A stretch of DNA of 64,000 nt from positions 1 through 64,000 of the forward strand of contig CALUIB010000008.1 of the NCBI GenBank assembly GCA_944320595.1. The letters are read 5' to 3'. Source of the DNA: an uncultured Muribaculaceae bacterium (GTDB lineage: Bacteria; Bacteroidota; Bacteroidia; Bacteroidales; Muribaculaceae). Below, in pieces: positions 15,708-24,471 of this stretch. Under the pieces are notes generated by a model. The model searched no databases, was not told where the DNA came from, and saw nothing but the letters and a program-made list of their open reading frames with translations. The position numbers were made by a program, and so were the translations under genes. The stretch's first letter is position 1. The number at the start of each line of letters is the position of its first letter.

Positions 15708-15711
15708 ACTA

Positions 15712-15743
15712 CAAATATAGCGATTTTAATCAAAACTGGCAAA
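15712..15743 (-). promoter_or_regulatory. Consensus promoter abutting the HU-SPOR start codon
   Basis: Minus strand: TTTG (15740-15743), exactly 20 bases, TATATTTG (15712-15719), then only TAGT before the ATG. Both boxes match the consensus. Transcription would begin at or within a few bases of the start codon. Confidence 0.75.
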
Positions 15744-15760
15744 AAAATCTCGCCATATCA

Positions 15761-16579
15761 TCAATCTTTATTGAAAAAGGCTCTCACCACCGACTCTTCC
15801 ACGCCATATTCCATGGCAATCTCGGCATCTCGACGAGCTGCATCGCTTTCAAATCGCAGCTTGTTGAGTTTCGCCCTAAGAAGGTACAAGAAGCCGTTGC
15901 GAGGGTCCGTTCCGAGAGCACTTTTTATGTCGGCCTCGGCATTGTTGAGCTGTTTCAGTTCAAGGTAGCACTCGGCACGATTGGCCAGCGCATTGACCGA
16001 AGGCCGCTCCTTTATTATGACGCTGTAATTCTCTATCGCCTTTGCATAATTCCCATTTGCCTTGTTCCACATCGCAAAACCGTTATAGGCGAAATATGAA
16101 TTCGGGCTTATGTCCTTTATCCTTTGGAAACTGGCCTCGCTCGCCTCCATCTGTTTCTTTTCAAGCGCCAGAATACCGCTGTTATACAGAGCCTCGATGT
16201 CGTTTCCGTCAAGCTCCACCACCTTGCAGTAATCGGAATACGCCTTGTCGATGCTGTCCATGTCAAGGTACAGCGAGGCCCGGTTTTTCAGCAGCGTCAC
16301 TGCATTGGGGGTCATGAACAGGGCAACGGTGTAATTCTTCAAAGCCTCCTGGTACCTGCCTTGGTAACGCTGCACGGTGGCAAGGTTCGACAACAGCAGC
16401 GATGTGTTTTGATTGTCGGGTTCCACCCTCAACGCCCTCTGTATGAAATTTTCAGCCTTCTCCCATTCATGTCCGCCTATGTAAAATTCTGCCGAATCCA
16501 CGAGCGTATAGTAATCTTCCCTTGCCGACACGCTCATGGCCGCAAGAAGGAACATGATTAGCATAACAATCTTGCCCAT
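15761..16579 (-). CDS. Secreted tetratricopeptide-repeat protein
   Basis: 272 residues from MGKIVML; two upstream in-frame Mets add no signal-peptide quality. Signal peptide about 1-22 (ending SVSARE). At least six TPR units cover most of the rest (for example GRYQEALKNYTVALFMTP, GNYAKAIENYSVIIKERP and LKQLNNAEADIKSAL). TPR arrays are scaffolds for periplasmic complexes; no partner domain is present. It lies just upstream of the HU-SPOR gene on the same strand, but that gene has its own promoter. Confidence 0.85.
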   Translation of the reverse strand: MGKIVMLIMFLLAAMSVSAREDYYTLVDSAEFYIGGHEWEKAENFIQRALRVEPDNQNTSLLLSNLATVQRYQGRYQEALKNYTVALFMTPNAVTLLKNRASLYLDMDSIDKAYSDYCKVVELDGNDIEALYNSGILALEKKQMEASEASFQRIKDISPNSYFAYNGFAMWNKANGNYAKAIENYSVIIKERPSVNALANRAECYLELKQLNNAEADIKSALGTDPRNGFLYLLRAKLNKLRFESDAARRDAEIAMEYGVEESVVRAFFNKD

Positions 16580-16658
16580 TTCCACTAACATTTTAGTAAA
16601 TATCCACAAAATTACCGTTACATATTCAATTTGGCATACACGATTCTCGATATTTTAC

Positions 16659-16666
16659 TAATTTTG
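16659..16666 (+). promoter_or_regulatory. -7 box for the clostripain-type gene
   Basis: TAATTTTG 18 bases before the ATG at 16684. On the opposite strand another TAATTTTG within the same 100-base gap could serve the divergent TPR gene. Confidence 0.4.
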
Positions 16667-16683
16667 TAAATATTTTTGAGACT

Positions 16684-17805
16684 ATGGCCAAATTCATAAG
16701 GATAATACTCGCCGCATTGCTGCCGATTCTCGTGCCATCATGTAGCGACGACATACCCGGCAAAGGCGACAAGCCGCAAGTATCGCGCACGGTGCTCGTT
16801 TACATGATTGCAACAAACAGCCTGTCGGGCTACAGCCGCACCGACATCGAAGAAATGGTAGCCGGAATGTCACAAGTCGCCACTACCGGCGGCTCGCTGC
16901 TGCTATACGAAGTTTCTTACGATGCCTATCCCACGCTGTACTCCATAACTCCCGACGGGAAACAGGCCATAAAGACATATTCGCCCGACACTCGCTCGAC
17001 AACGGTGGAACGCATGGCCGAAGTGCTGGCCGACACTCGCGCACTCGCCCCAGCCGACAGCTACGGACTTGTACTGTGGTCACACGCCGACGGGTGGGTG
17101 AAAATGCTGGAGCCAGAAAGTGTAATTTACTACGACCGTGCAATAAGGCCGCTCGACTTCGGCATCGACTACGACTCCAAGATGCCAATCACCGACCTTG
17201 CCAAAGCCATACCCGACGGAATGCTCGACTTCATATATGCCGATGCCTGCTACATGGGCTGCATAGAAATCGCCTACCAACTTAGGGAAAAGACACGGTA
17301 TTACATCTCAAGCCCCACCGAGACCATGGCTACCGGGATGCCATACGACCAAAACGTCCCCTGTTTTTTTGAACTTGAACCAAACTTGGTACAGGCTTGC
17401 AAAAACACTTACGACTACTATGCATCAAGGGGCAGCTACGCAACCATATCGTTCGTGGACTGCGAGAAACTCGACACCGTGGCCGATATATGCCGTGCAA
17501 TACACCAAGGCAGCGGCCAAAAGCAAGTTGACACCAACGAATTGCAATGCTACAACCGCAATAGCCGCCCGGTATTTTTCGACTTCCTGCAATACACATC
17601 ATTGCTTGCATCTCAGCCGCAAGCCGACTCGCTTTACACTGCCACCAACGAGGCCGTGATATACAAAGCCGCCACCGACCGTTTCTCCACCATCACAATA
17701 CAGCCCGAGAACTACTCCGGCCTATCGACCTACGTATTAGGCGCATCGCCAGCAAATGAGCAATATTACACCACGCTCGACTGGTATGACAAGATTTACA
17801 ACTAA
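16684..17805 (+). CDS. Clostripain-family (C11) cysteine peptidase lipoprotein
   Basis: 373 residues. Lipoprotein signal with Cys at 20 (LVPSCSDD), then a C11-type caspase-fold domain. The catalytic pair is visible: His in VLWSHADGW (about 137) and Cys in FIYADACYMG (about 190), preceded by the usual TVLVYMIATNSL strand. C11 peptidases such as clostripain and PmC11 cleave after Arg or Lys and mature by self-cleavage. The lipobox places it in the periplasm or on the cell surface. The MscS gene follows by about 30 bases, possibly on the same transcript. Confidence 0.85.
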   Translation: MAKFIRIILAALLPILVPSCSDDIPGKGDKPQVSRTVLVYMIATNSLSGYSRTDIEEMVAGMSQVATTGGSLLLYEVSYDAYPTLYSITPDGKQAIKTYSPDTRSTTVERMAEVLADTRALAPADSYGLVLWSHADGWVKMLEPESVIYYDRAIRPLDFGIDYDSKMPITDLAKAIPDGMLDFIYADACYMGCIEIAYQLREKTRYYISSPTETMATGMPYDQNVPCFFELEPNLVQACKNTYDYYASRGSYATISFVDCEKLDTVADICRAIHQGSGQKQVDTNELQCYNRNSRPVFFDFLQYTSLLASQPQADSLYTATNEAVIYKAATDRFSTITIQPENYSGLSTYVLGASPANEQYYTTLDWYDKIYN

Positions 17806-17835
17806 TAATTCATTACACAATCATTATCTATACCT

Positions 17836-18963
17836 ATGCTACTAAACAACATCCTTGCATTCATAGCCGACCCGGCTGCCGGCAAAGAAGTGGCCGATTC
17901 AATAAGCAACGAACTGAAATATTCGGCATCGAAACTGTCGTCGCTGTCATTTGACGAGATAATACAGAAAATAGTTGACGGGGCTGTTGACATAGGTATG
18001 CGCATACTCATCGCCATCGTCGTCTTCTACATAGGCAAGCTGATTATCAACAAAATTCACTCAATAGTGAAAAACGTGCTTATCAAGCACAGCATCGACA
18101 AGTCGCTTACCACTTTCGTGCTCAGCCTCGTCAAAATCACCCTGCTGTTCGTCCTCATCGTTTCGGTCATAGGCATCCTTGGCATCGAGACCAGCTCGTT
18201 CATAGCCATATTCGCCTCGGCTGGCGTAGCCATAGGTATGGCTCTGAGCGGCACATTGCAAAACTTTGCAGGCGGAGTGCTTATCCTGTTTATCAAGCCA
18301 TATAAGATAGGCGACTACATAGAATTTGGCACCTACGAGGGCACCGTAAAGGAAATTCAGATATTCAACACCATACTCAACACCCCCGACAACAAGTCCA
18401 TCATAATCCCTAACGGCGGGTTATCTACCGGAAGTATCAAAAACTACTCGAAAGAAGAATACCGCAGGCTGAACTGGGATGTCTCCATCGCATACGGCGA
18501 CGACGTGGACGTGGCACGAAAAGTAGCCCTCGACATATTGCGAGCCGACGACCGCGTGGTGAAAAAATACCGCGAAGACGACCGTGAAATGCGCCAAAAC
18601 CGTAACGAGCTTGCCCGTGAAGAAGTGCAGCAGGCGGCAGAGGCAGAAACCGAACATAAAAAATCGTGGCTTGGACGCACATTCAGCAAGAAGTCGAAGT
18701 TCAAAGCCGACGTTGAGAAATGGAAAGAGGAACAAGCCGAGAAAATCGAGGCAAAAATCCCGCGCGTTGATTGCTCACCCACAGTGTCGCTCGTTTCGCT
18801 GGCCGACAGCAGCATAGTGGTGTCGGTGAGGGCTTGGACGCGGTCGGAGTTTTACTGGTCGGTCCTATACGACGTGAACGAGAAAATCTACAAGGAGTTC
18901 CCCAAGAACGGCCTCAGCTTCCCATTCCCACAAATGGACGTACACGTGACACCGGCAAATTGA
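17836..18963 (+). CDS. MscS-family mechanosensitive channel with coiled-coil insert
   Basis: 375 residues. N-terminal amphipathic helix, three membrane helices (about 55-75, 92-115 and 122-150), the pore-lining TM3 rich in Gly and Ala (FASAGVAIGMALSGTLQNFAGGVLIL), and the MscS beta domain (KPYKIGDYIEF, IPNGGLSTGSIKNYS). In the C-terminal alpha/beta domain a strongly charged segment of about 70 residues (about 245-315: many E, K and R) is inserted before the last strands, which resume with VSLVSLADSSIVVSVRAW. Small MscS proteins are normally near 280 residues, so this insert is the main addition. It releases solutes on hypo-osmotic shock. Confidence 0.9.
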   Translation: MLLNNILAFIADPAAGKEVADSISNELKYSASKLSSLSFDEIIQKIVDGAVDIGMRILIAIVVFYIGKLIINKIHSIVKNVLIKHSIDKSLTTFVLSLVKITLLFVLIVSVIGILGIETSSFIAIFASAGVAIGMALSGTLQNFAGGVLILFIKPYKIGDYIEFGTYEGTVKEIQIFNTILNTPDNKSIIIPNGGLSTGSIKNYSKEEYRRLNWDVSIAYGDDVDVARKVALDILRADDRVVKKYREDDREMRQNRNELAREEVQQAAEAETEHKKSWLGRTFSKKSKFKADVEKWKEEQAEKIEAKIPRVDCSPTVSLVSLADSSIVVSVRAWTRSEFYWSVLYDVNEKIYKEFPKNGLSFPFPQMDVHVTPAN

Positions 18964-19071
18964 ACACAAGCAGGCTGGTTAAATTTTCCACAAAATAACT
19001 TGACAAAGATTAAAATCACCGGAAATGCCCACGATATGCTGAAATAAATTCTCCACTTTAATAGTTAAATA

Positions 19072-19333
19072 CAGAAACTCTGCGTATATTTGCGTAACAA
19101 AAAATATACGCAGAGTTTCTGCTGCATCTGCCTTCCTCCACGGGAAAGCCGCAGCAGAGATTTTCAGGCGGCAACAAGCCCTGCCATTTGCGCCCCCAAG
19201 CGCATGACAAGGCGGGGCAAACACTAAAAAGGCGCACGTGTTGAAATTTTGCACAGCAAGGTGCTGGCAAAATATTGACCGCAGCCCGGCCACACAAGGG
19301 CGCGCTTGAGCGCAAGCTGCCCTTTCATTTTTT
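19072..19333 (+). ncRNA. Candidate structured small RNA
   Basis: The 550-base gap between the MscS gene and recJ holds no convincing gene but dense structure on the plus strand: a 17-bp inverted repeat (19072-19088 with 19105-19121) whose loop edge contains TATATTTG (19085-19092), an 8-bp TCTGCTGC/GCAGCAGA stem, a TTTGC-CCC/GGGGCAAA stem, and a strong ATTTTGC/GCAAAAT stem-loop (19246-19273). A canonical terminator follows. A transcript of about 235 nt from near 19099 is plausible. No Rfam family is recognised. The region 19337-19516 holds one more small stem and no gene. Confidence 0.4.
19296..19333 (+). terminator. Rho-independent terminator
   Basis: Stem AAGGGC plus GCTTG, tetraloop AGCG, returning CAAGC and GCCCTT, then TCATTTTTT. 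It would end either the MscS message or the candidate small RNA. Confidence 0.7.
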
Positions 19334-19516
19334 GCGGAACACGCGGAGGTAAGCCATTAACGAGGACAATGCGACTATTTTTATTTCACATCATCACATC
19401 GTCGGGATAATGTAATTCCACCAAGTTCCCCCAAGGCCAGTTTTGGATTGCACCACCCAGCCAGGTGGCAGTTCCCCAATAGGCCATACTGCTTTGATAA
19501 ATAAAAAACAACATAA

Positions 19517-21250
19517 ATGATAAGTAAATGGAATTACTTACCCTTTACAACCGAACAAATATCCATAGCGGACGACTTGGCTTCGCACTTGCGCAACTGC
19601 CGCCCGATAAGCCGGCTACTTGTGCTGCGGGGGATAAAATCGCTGGAGGAAGCTGAAAAGTTCCTCAATCCCTCTATGTCCGACTTGCACGACCCATTCC
19701 TCATGCAAGATATGGATAAGGCTGTAAACAGGCTTAACAAAGCCATGGGGGCAAAAGAGAAAATCTTGATTTACGGCGACTATGATGTCGATGGTACCAC
19801 ATCAGTCGCTTTGGTTTACAGGTACTTGCAAAATTATTACTCCAATGTGGAATACTATATCCCCACTCGCTACGAAGAAGGATATGGAATTTCAAACAAA
19901 AGCATCGACTATGCCGCCAGCATTGGAGTGTCGCTAATAATAGTCCTCGATTGCGGCATCAAGGCTGTCGAGGAGGTGAGTTATGCCAAAACCAAGGGCA
20001 TCGACTTCATAATCTGCGACCACCACGTTCCCGACGAGGTGTTGCCCGATGCCGCCGCCATACTGAACCCCAAGCTCGAAGGCAACCCATACCCGTTCAA
20101 GCACCTGTCGGGCTGCGGAGTCGGGTTCAAATTCATGCAGGCATTTGCCATCAGCAACGGCCTGTCGAGTATGTTTGAACTCGACAGCCTGCTCGACCTT
20201 GTGGCTGTGAGCATCGCCGCCGACATTGTGCCGATAACGGGCGAAAACCGCGTGCTGGCCTATTACGGGCTAAAGCGCATAAACTCCAACCCCAACATGG
20301 GGCTGCGCAGCATAATCAAGATATGCGGGCTGGCCAACCGCGAAATAACAATCAGCGACGTGATTTTCAAGATAGGTCCGCGCATCAACGCATCGGGGCG
20401 CATGCAATCGGGCATCGAGGCAGTGGAACTGCTCGTCTCGAAAGATGCCGCCGACGCATACCGCCGCGCAAAGAACATCGACCAGTATAACCGCGACCGA
20501 AAAGAGCTTGACAAGCGAATAACCGAGGAGGCAAACGACATTCTCGAAAAACGGGGGGAAATCACATCGACCAAGAAGTCGATTGTCATTTACAACAAAG
20601 GCTGGCACAAAGGAATCATAGGGATAGTGGCTTCGCGCCTCACCGAACTGTATTATAAGCCGGCAGTGGTGCTGACCTTGGCCAACGGACTCGCCACGGG
20701 GTCGTCGCGCTCGGTCAGGGGATTCGACATATACAAGGCCATCGACTCAACGCGCGACCTGCTCGAAAACTTCGGCGGACACACCTACGCCGTGGGGCTG
20801 TCGCTGAAAGAGGAGAACATTCCCGAGTTCACGCGCAGGTTCGAGCAATACGTGGCCGAGAATATCAAGCCCGAACAGCTGACGCAAACAATCTCGATTG
20901 ACTGCGAAATAACTTTCAACGACATCAATGCCGACCTGCTGCACTACCTGCGCCTGCTTAACCCATTCGGGCCTGGGAACCAAAAACCCATATTCGCAAG
21001 CCGCAACGTGATGGACTACGGCACCAGCAAGCTCGTGGGCCGCAACCTCGAACACATAAAGCTTGAACTCATCGACAACTCGTCGAGCCGTGTGCTGAAC
21101 GGGATTGCATTCAACCAAGCCGACAAGTTCAAGCACATAAAGGCCGGAGCCCCATTCGAGATATGCTACACCATCGAGGAAAACCGGCACAAGGGAGGTT
21201 CGTCAATACAACTATTCGTAAAAGAAATAAAGTTTGACGATGCCAACTGA
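19517..21250 (+). CDS. recJ: Single-stranded-DNA-specific exonuclease RecJ
   Basis: 577 residues, full length. The DHH phosphoesterase motifs are in order: ILIYGDYDVDGTTS (about 83-96), VLDCG, CDHHVP (the DHH triad) and a fourth acidic motif near LDLVAVSIAADIVP. The DHHA1 domain contains GxxSSRSVRGFDIYKAI and GGHTYAVGLS. RecJ degrades ssDNA 5' to 3' and works with RecQ in recombination repair, which fits the overlapping recQ gene downstream. Confidence 0.96.
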   Translation: MISKWNYLPFTTEQISIADDLASHLRNCRPISRLLVLRGIKSLEEAEKFLNPSMSDLHDPFLMQDMDKAVNRLNKAMGAKEKILIYGDYDVDGTTSVALVYRYLQNYYSNVEYYIPTRYEEGYGISNKSIDYAASIGVSLIIVLDCGIKAVEEVSYAKTKGIDFIICDHHVPDEVLPDAAAILNPKLEGNPYPFKHLSGCGVGFKFMQAFAISNGLSSMFELDSLLDLVAVSIAADIVPITGENRVLAYYGLKRINSNPNMGLRSIIKICGLANREITISDVIFKIGPRINASGRMQSGIEAVELLVSKDAADAYRRAKNIDQYNRDRKELDKRITEEANDILEKRGEITSTKKSIVIYNKGWHKGIIGIVASRLTELYYKPAVVLTLANGLATGSSRSVRGFDIYKAIDSTRDLLENFGGHTYAVGLSLKEENIPEFTRRFEQYVAENIKPEQLTQTISIDCEITFNDINADLLHYLRLLNPFGPGNQKPIFASRNVMDYGTSKLVGRNLEHIKLELIDNSSSRVLNGIAFNQADKFKHIKAGAPFEICYTIEENRHKGGSSIQLFVKEIKFDDAN

Positions 21251-23159
21251 CAGTACCGGCAACATTCACGAAGTGTTGAAACGGTACTGGGGCTACGACA
21301 CCTTCCGCGAGCTGCAGGAAGAAATAATAACATCGGTACTCGACGGCAACGACACGCTCGGCTTGCTCCCCACAGGTGGGGGCAAGTCGATTACATTCCA
21401 GGTACCCACTCTTTCCCACGACGGCATGACGATAGTCGTCACGCCTATTATATCGCTGATGAAAGACCAGGTTGACAACCTTGTGGCAAAAGGCATAAAA
21501 GCCACTTACGTCCACTCGGGATTGTCGCTTGGCGAAATAAGGCGCACACTCGACAAGTGTACATTCGGAAACTACAAATTCCTGTATATTTCTCCCGAGC
21601 GCATAGCATCACAGTCGTTCATCGACAAGATGCGGTTCATGCCCGTAAAGCTGATTGTAGTTGACGAGGCACACTGCATCTCGCAGTGGGGGTATGACTT
21701 CAGGCCGTCGTTCCTCAATATTGCGCAGATACGGGAATATTTCCCCAGCATTCCCATGCTTGCCCTAACGGCAACGGCAACTCCCGACGTTGTGGCCGAC
21801 ATAATGGATAAGCTCAAATTCTCGCACGGGAAAGTCTTCTCAAAAAGTTTCGCCCGCAAGAATTTGGTATATGTGGTGAGGCAGACCGACGACAAGGTGG
21901 CCCAGCTCGTAAGCATACTGCAAAAAGTTCCCGGCTCGGGCATCGTATATGTGAGGAGCAGGGCAAGGACAAAACAAATAGCCGAAGAACTCAACAGACA
22001 CGGCATAGTTGCCGACTTCTACCACGCCGGGCTTGAAAATACCGACAAGTCGGACCGCCAAAACAAGTGGAAATCGGGGCAAACACGTGTCATGGTCGCC
22101 ACAAACGCATTCGGCATGGGCATAGACAAGCCCGATGTGCGCATGGTGGCGCACATCGACATCCCAGGGTCACTCGAAGAATATTACCAGGAGGCAGGCC
22201 GCGCAGGCCGCGACGGGAAAAAGGCATTCGTGGTGATGCTTACCAAAAATACCGACAAGGCGATACTTAAAAAACGCATCAGCGACTCGTTCCCCGACAA
22301 AGAGTTCATACGGAAGGTTTACGAACGCGTGGGAAATTTCCTCAACGTACCAGTAGAAGGCGGATTTAACCAGGTATATGACTTCAATTTCACACTGTTC
22401 TGCAAAACATTCAAGTATCCCGTAATTCCCGTACTGAGCGCATTGAAGATTCTAACCAAGTCGGGATACATCGATTTCATCGAGGAAATCGACACACAAT
22501 CACGCGTGACTATACTTGCCCAAAAGGAGGAACTGTACCACCTGCCCGGCGACAACCCCGACCTCGACCGTGTTTTGCAAGCAATACTGCGCACATATTC
22601 GGGGCTATTCTCCGACTATGTGTTCATCAACGAGGAACTTATCTCTTTCCGGTTCAAAATACCGCCGCAAGTGATATACGAATCGCTGCTCACCCTCACC
22701 AAGATGCACATACTGCATTATGTGCCGCGCAAGCGCACCCCCTACATCTACTACACCACCTCGCGCGAACAGCCGCAATACATAACCATCCCACGCAGTG
22801 CCTACGAGGTCTTGCGCGAAAAGATGACACTCCGCATCGACGAGGTGATAAAATACGCCTTCAGCGACGATATGTGCCGGGAACAGATAATCAGGTCATA
22901 TTTCGGCGAAACCGATGCCGCCCCGTGCGGGCACTGCGACTACTGCATTGCACTGAAACAACGCAACCGATACTCCGGGAAAGAGGTAGTGGAAGGAATT
23001 ACCTATATGCTGTCGCAGAAACCCAGGACTATGCCCGAATTCCTCGACACCCTGTCGTTCTCAAAAAACGATATTGCTTGCACCCTGTCCTCTCTCACCG
23101 ACGAGGGGATTGTGAATTTCGACCCCGAGCGTGGCACATACACATTGGCAAAAAAATGA
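21240..23159 (+). CDS. recQ: ATP-dependent DNA helicase RecQ
   Basis: 639 residues from the ATG at 21240, which overlaps the recJ stop by 11 bases; a TTG two codons earlier is possible. Helicase motifs: Q-motif region FRELQEEII, Walker A GLLPTGGGKSITFQ, DEAH box VVDEAHCISQWGYDFRPS, motif III ALTATATP, and motif VI QEAGRAGRDGK. The RQC part has a zinc-binding cluster (CGHCDYC with an upstream Cys) and a winged helix. A recognisable HRDC domain is lacking; the protein ends after a short helical tail. Translational coupling with recJ is likely. Confidence 0.95.
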   Translation: MPTDSTGNIHEVLKRYWGYDTFRELQEEIITSVLDGNDTLGLLPTGGGKSITFQVPTLSHDGMTIVVTPIISLMKDQVDNLVAKGIKATYVHSGLSLGEIRRTLDKCTFGNYKFLYISPERIASQSFIDKMRFMPVKLIVVDEAHCISQWGYDFRPSFLNIAQIREYFPSIPMLALTATATPDVVADIMDKLKFSHGKVFSKSFARKNLVYVVRQTDDKVAQLVSILQKVPGSGIVYVRSRARTKQIAEELNRHGIVADFYHAGLENTDKSDRQNKWKSGQTRVMVATNAFGMGIDKPDVRMVAHIDIPGSLEEYYQEAGRAGRDGKKAFVVMLTKNTDKAILKKRISDSFPDKEFIRKVYERVGNFLNVPVEGGFNQVYDFNFTLFCKTFKYPVIPVLSALKILTKSGYIDFIEEIDTQSRVTILAQKEELYHLPGDNPDLDRVLQAILRTYSGLFSDYVFINEELISFRFKIPPQVIYESLLTLTKMHILHYVPRKRTPYIYYTTSREQPQYITIPRSAYEVLREKMTLRIDEVIKYAFSDDMCREQIIRSYFGETDAAPCGHCDYCIALKQRNRYSGKEVVEGITYMLSQKPRTMPEFLDTLSFSKNDIACTLSSLTDEGIVNFDPERGTYTLAKK

Positions 23160-24403
23160 ACAACACCATGGACATTGTAACAGAATATGGCATAGGCTCC
23201 GACTTCTTTGAATATATCGAAAGCCACAAATCTTGCGACACCGCTAAGCTGCTGCTTGCGAGCAAAAAGCCAGGCCCGGCATTCGACCTTAAATTCGCAA
23301 TATTGCAAATCGAGTGCAGGAAACGTATATCAAGGAAAGTCCCGGAACTGGCCGGGATGCCGCATTTCATTTTCCCATCGACACTTTCAACCGAGCAATG
23401 CACCTGCCAGCCCGTAGCGCAGTTCCATGCCTCGCTACTCGACGGCTGCGCCAACGTGCTCGACCTGACTGCCGGCTTGGGCATCGACGACTACTATATA
23501 GCAGGCAAAACGGGTCACCTCACCGCCGTCGAGAAGAACCCACTCACGGCCTCCGCGCTCAAGTACAACATGGCAATGTACCGCCCCGGCATGACAGTGG
23601 TAAACAACGATGCTGCCAGTTACTTGGCATCGGTCATCGCATCGCACGCTCGTTTCGATGCCGTTTTCATCGACCCCGCCCGCCGAGACGGGCAAGACAA
23701 GCGAACTTACGGGCTAAGCGATTGCGAGCCCGATGTGATGCAAATGCTCGACGGCATACGCGAAATAACCGACACCTTATATATTAAGGCATCGCCAATG
23801 CTCGACATAACCCTGCTCACAACCTCAGTGCCACACCTCGCCGCAATACACATAGTGGGCGTGGACAACGAATGCAAGGAGTTGCTATTGAAACTTGATT
23901 TCAAAACCACCAGACAAGAAGAAGGCGGCACGTGCGTCAACACGCTGAACTTTGAAACAGGCAGCGACGCACCACAGCAGCTGGCATTCAATACCGAGGA
24001 GCAGAAAACATTTGCCGTGAACTACGGCAGCGAAGTTCTCGCCTACCTATACGAACCCAATTGCTGCATAATGAAAGGCGGGGCATTCCCTACCCTTGCA
24101 AAAGCCAGCCCCGAGCTGCTCAAATTAGGACAAAACACCCACCTGTTCACATCGGCCGAGCCGCACCACGGGTTTCCGGGCAGGGCATTCAAGGTGGTTG
24201 AAACCATCCCGTTCAAGGACAAACACATAAAACAGTTGCACAAGCAATACCCAAAGGCCAACATCAGCACCCGCAACTTCAGGCTGCCAGCCCATGAGTT
24301 GAAGAAGAAATTGCGCATAGCCGACGGTGGCGACACCTACATATTTGCCACCACATTGCCCGGCGACAGGCAAGTATTGGTCATAACCAACAAATTGATA
24401 TGA
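23156..24403 (+). CDS. Class I SAM methyltransferase with THUMP-like C-terminal domain
   Basis: 415 residues starting at the ATG that overlaps the recQ stop (ATGA). A longer frame back to 22874 lies entirely inside recQ and is rejected. Motif I is VLDLTAGLGIDDYY (about 100-113), followed by LTAVEKNP, and the catalytic-site position reads FIDPARRDG rather than NPPY. The C-terminal part (about 320-415: KGGAFPTLAK, FPGRAFKVVE, NISTRNFRL) matches the THUMP-like domain of this Bacteroidota family. Probably an RNA methyltransferase; substrate unknown. Third gene of the recJ-recQ operon. Confidence 0.82.
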   Translation: MNNTMDIVTEYGIGSDFFEYIESHKSCDTAKLLLASKKPGPAFDLKFAILQIECRKRISRKVPELAGMPHFIFPSTLSTEQCTCQPVAQFHASLLDGCANVLDLTAGLGIDDYYIAGKTGHLTAVEKNPLTASALKYNMAMYRPGMTVVNNDAASYLASVIASHARFDAVFIDPARRDGQDKRTYGLSDCEPDVMQMLDGIREITDTLYIKASPMLDITLLTTSVPHLAAIHIVGVDNECKELLLKLDFKTTRQEEGGTCVNTLNFETGSDAPQQLAFNTEEQKTFAVNYGSEVLAYLYEPNCCIMKGGAFPTLAKASPELLKLGQNTHLFTSAEPHHGFPGRAFKVVETIPFKDKHIKQLHKQYPKANISTRNFRLPAHELKKKLRIADGGDTYIFATTLPGDRQVLVITNKLI

Positions 24404-24471
24404 AATTGGCCGCACACAAATGGCACATATTTTGTCGTTTTATTATATCTTCGCAACAATAAATTAGCATT

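Noticed and set aside
22874-23155. N-terminal extension of the THUMP-like methyltransferase
   Set aside because: Lies entirely inside recQ in another frame; the ATG overlapping the recQ stop gives the normal protein.
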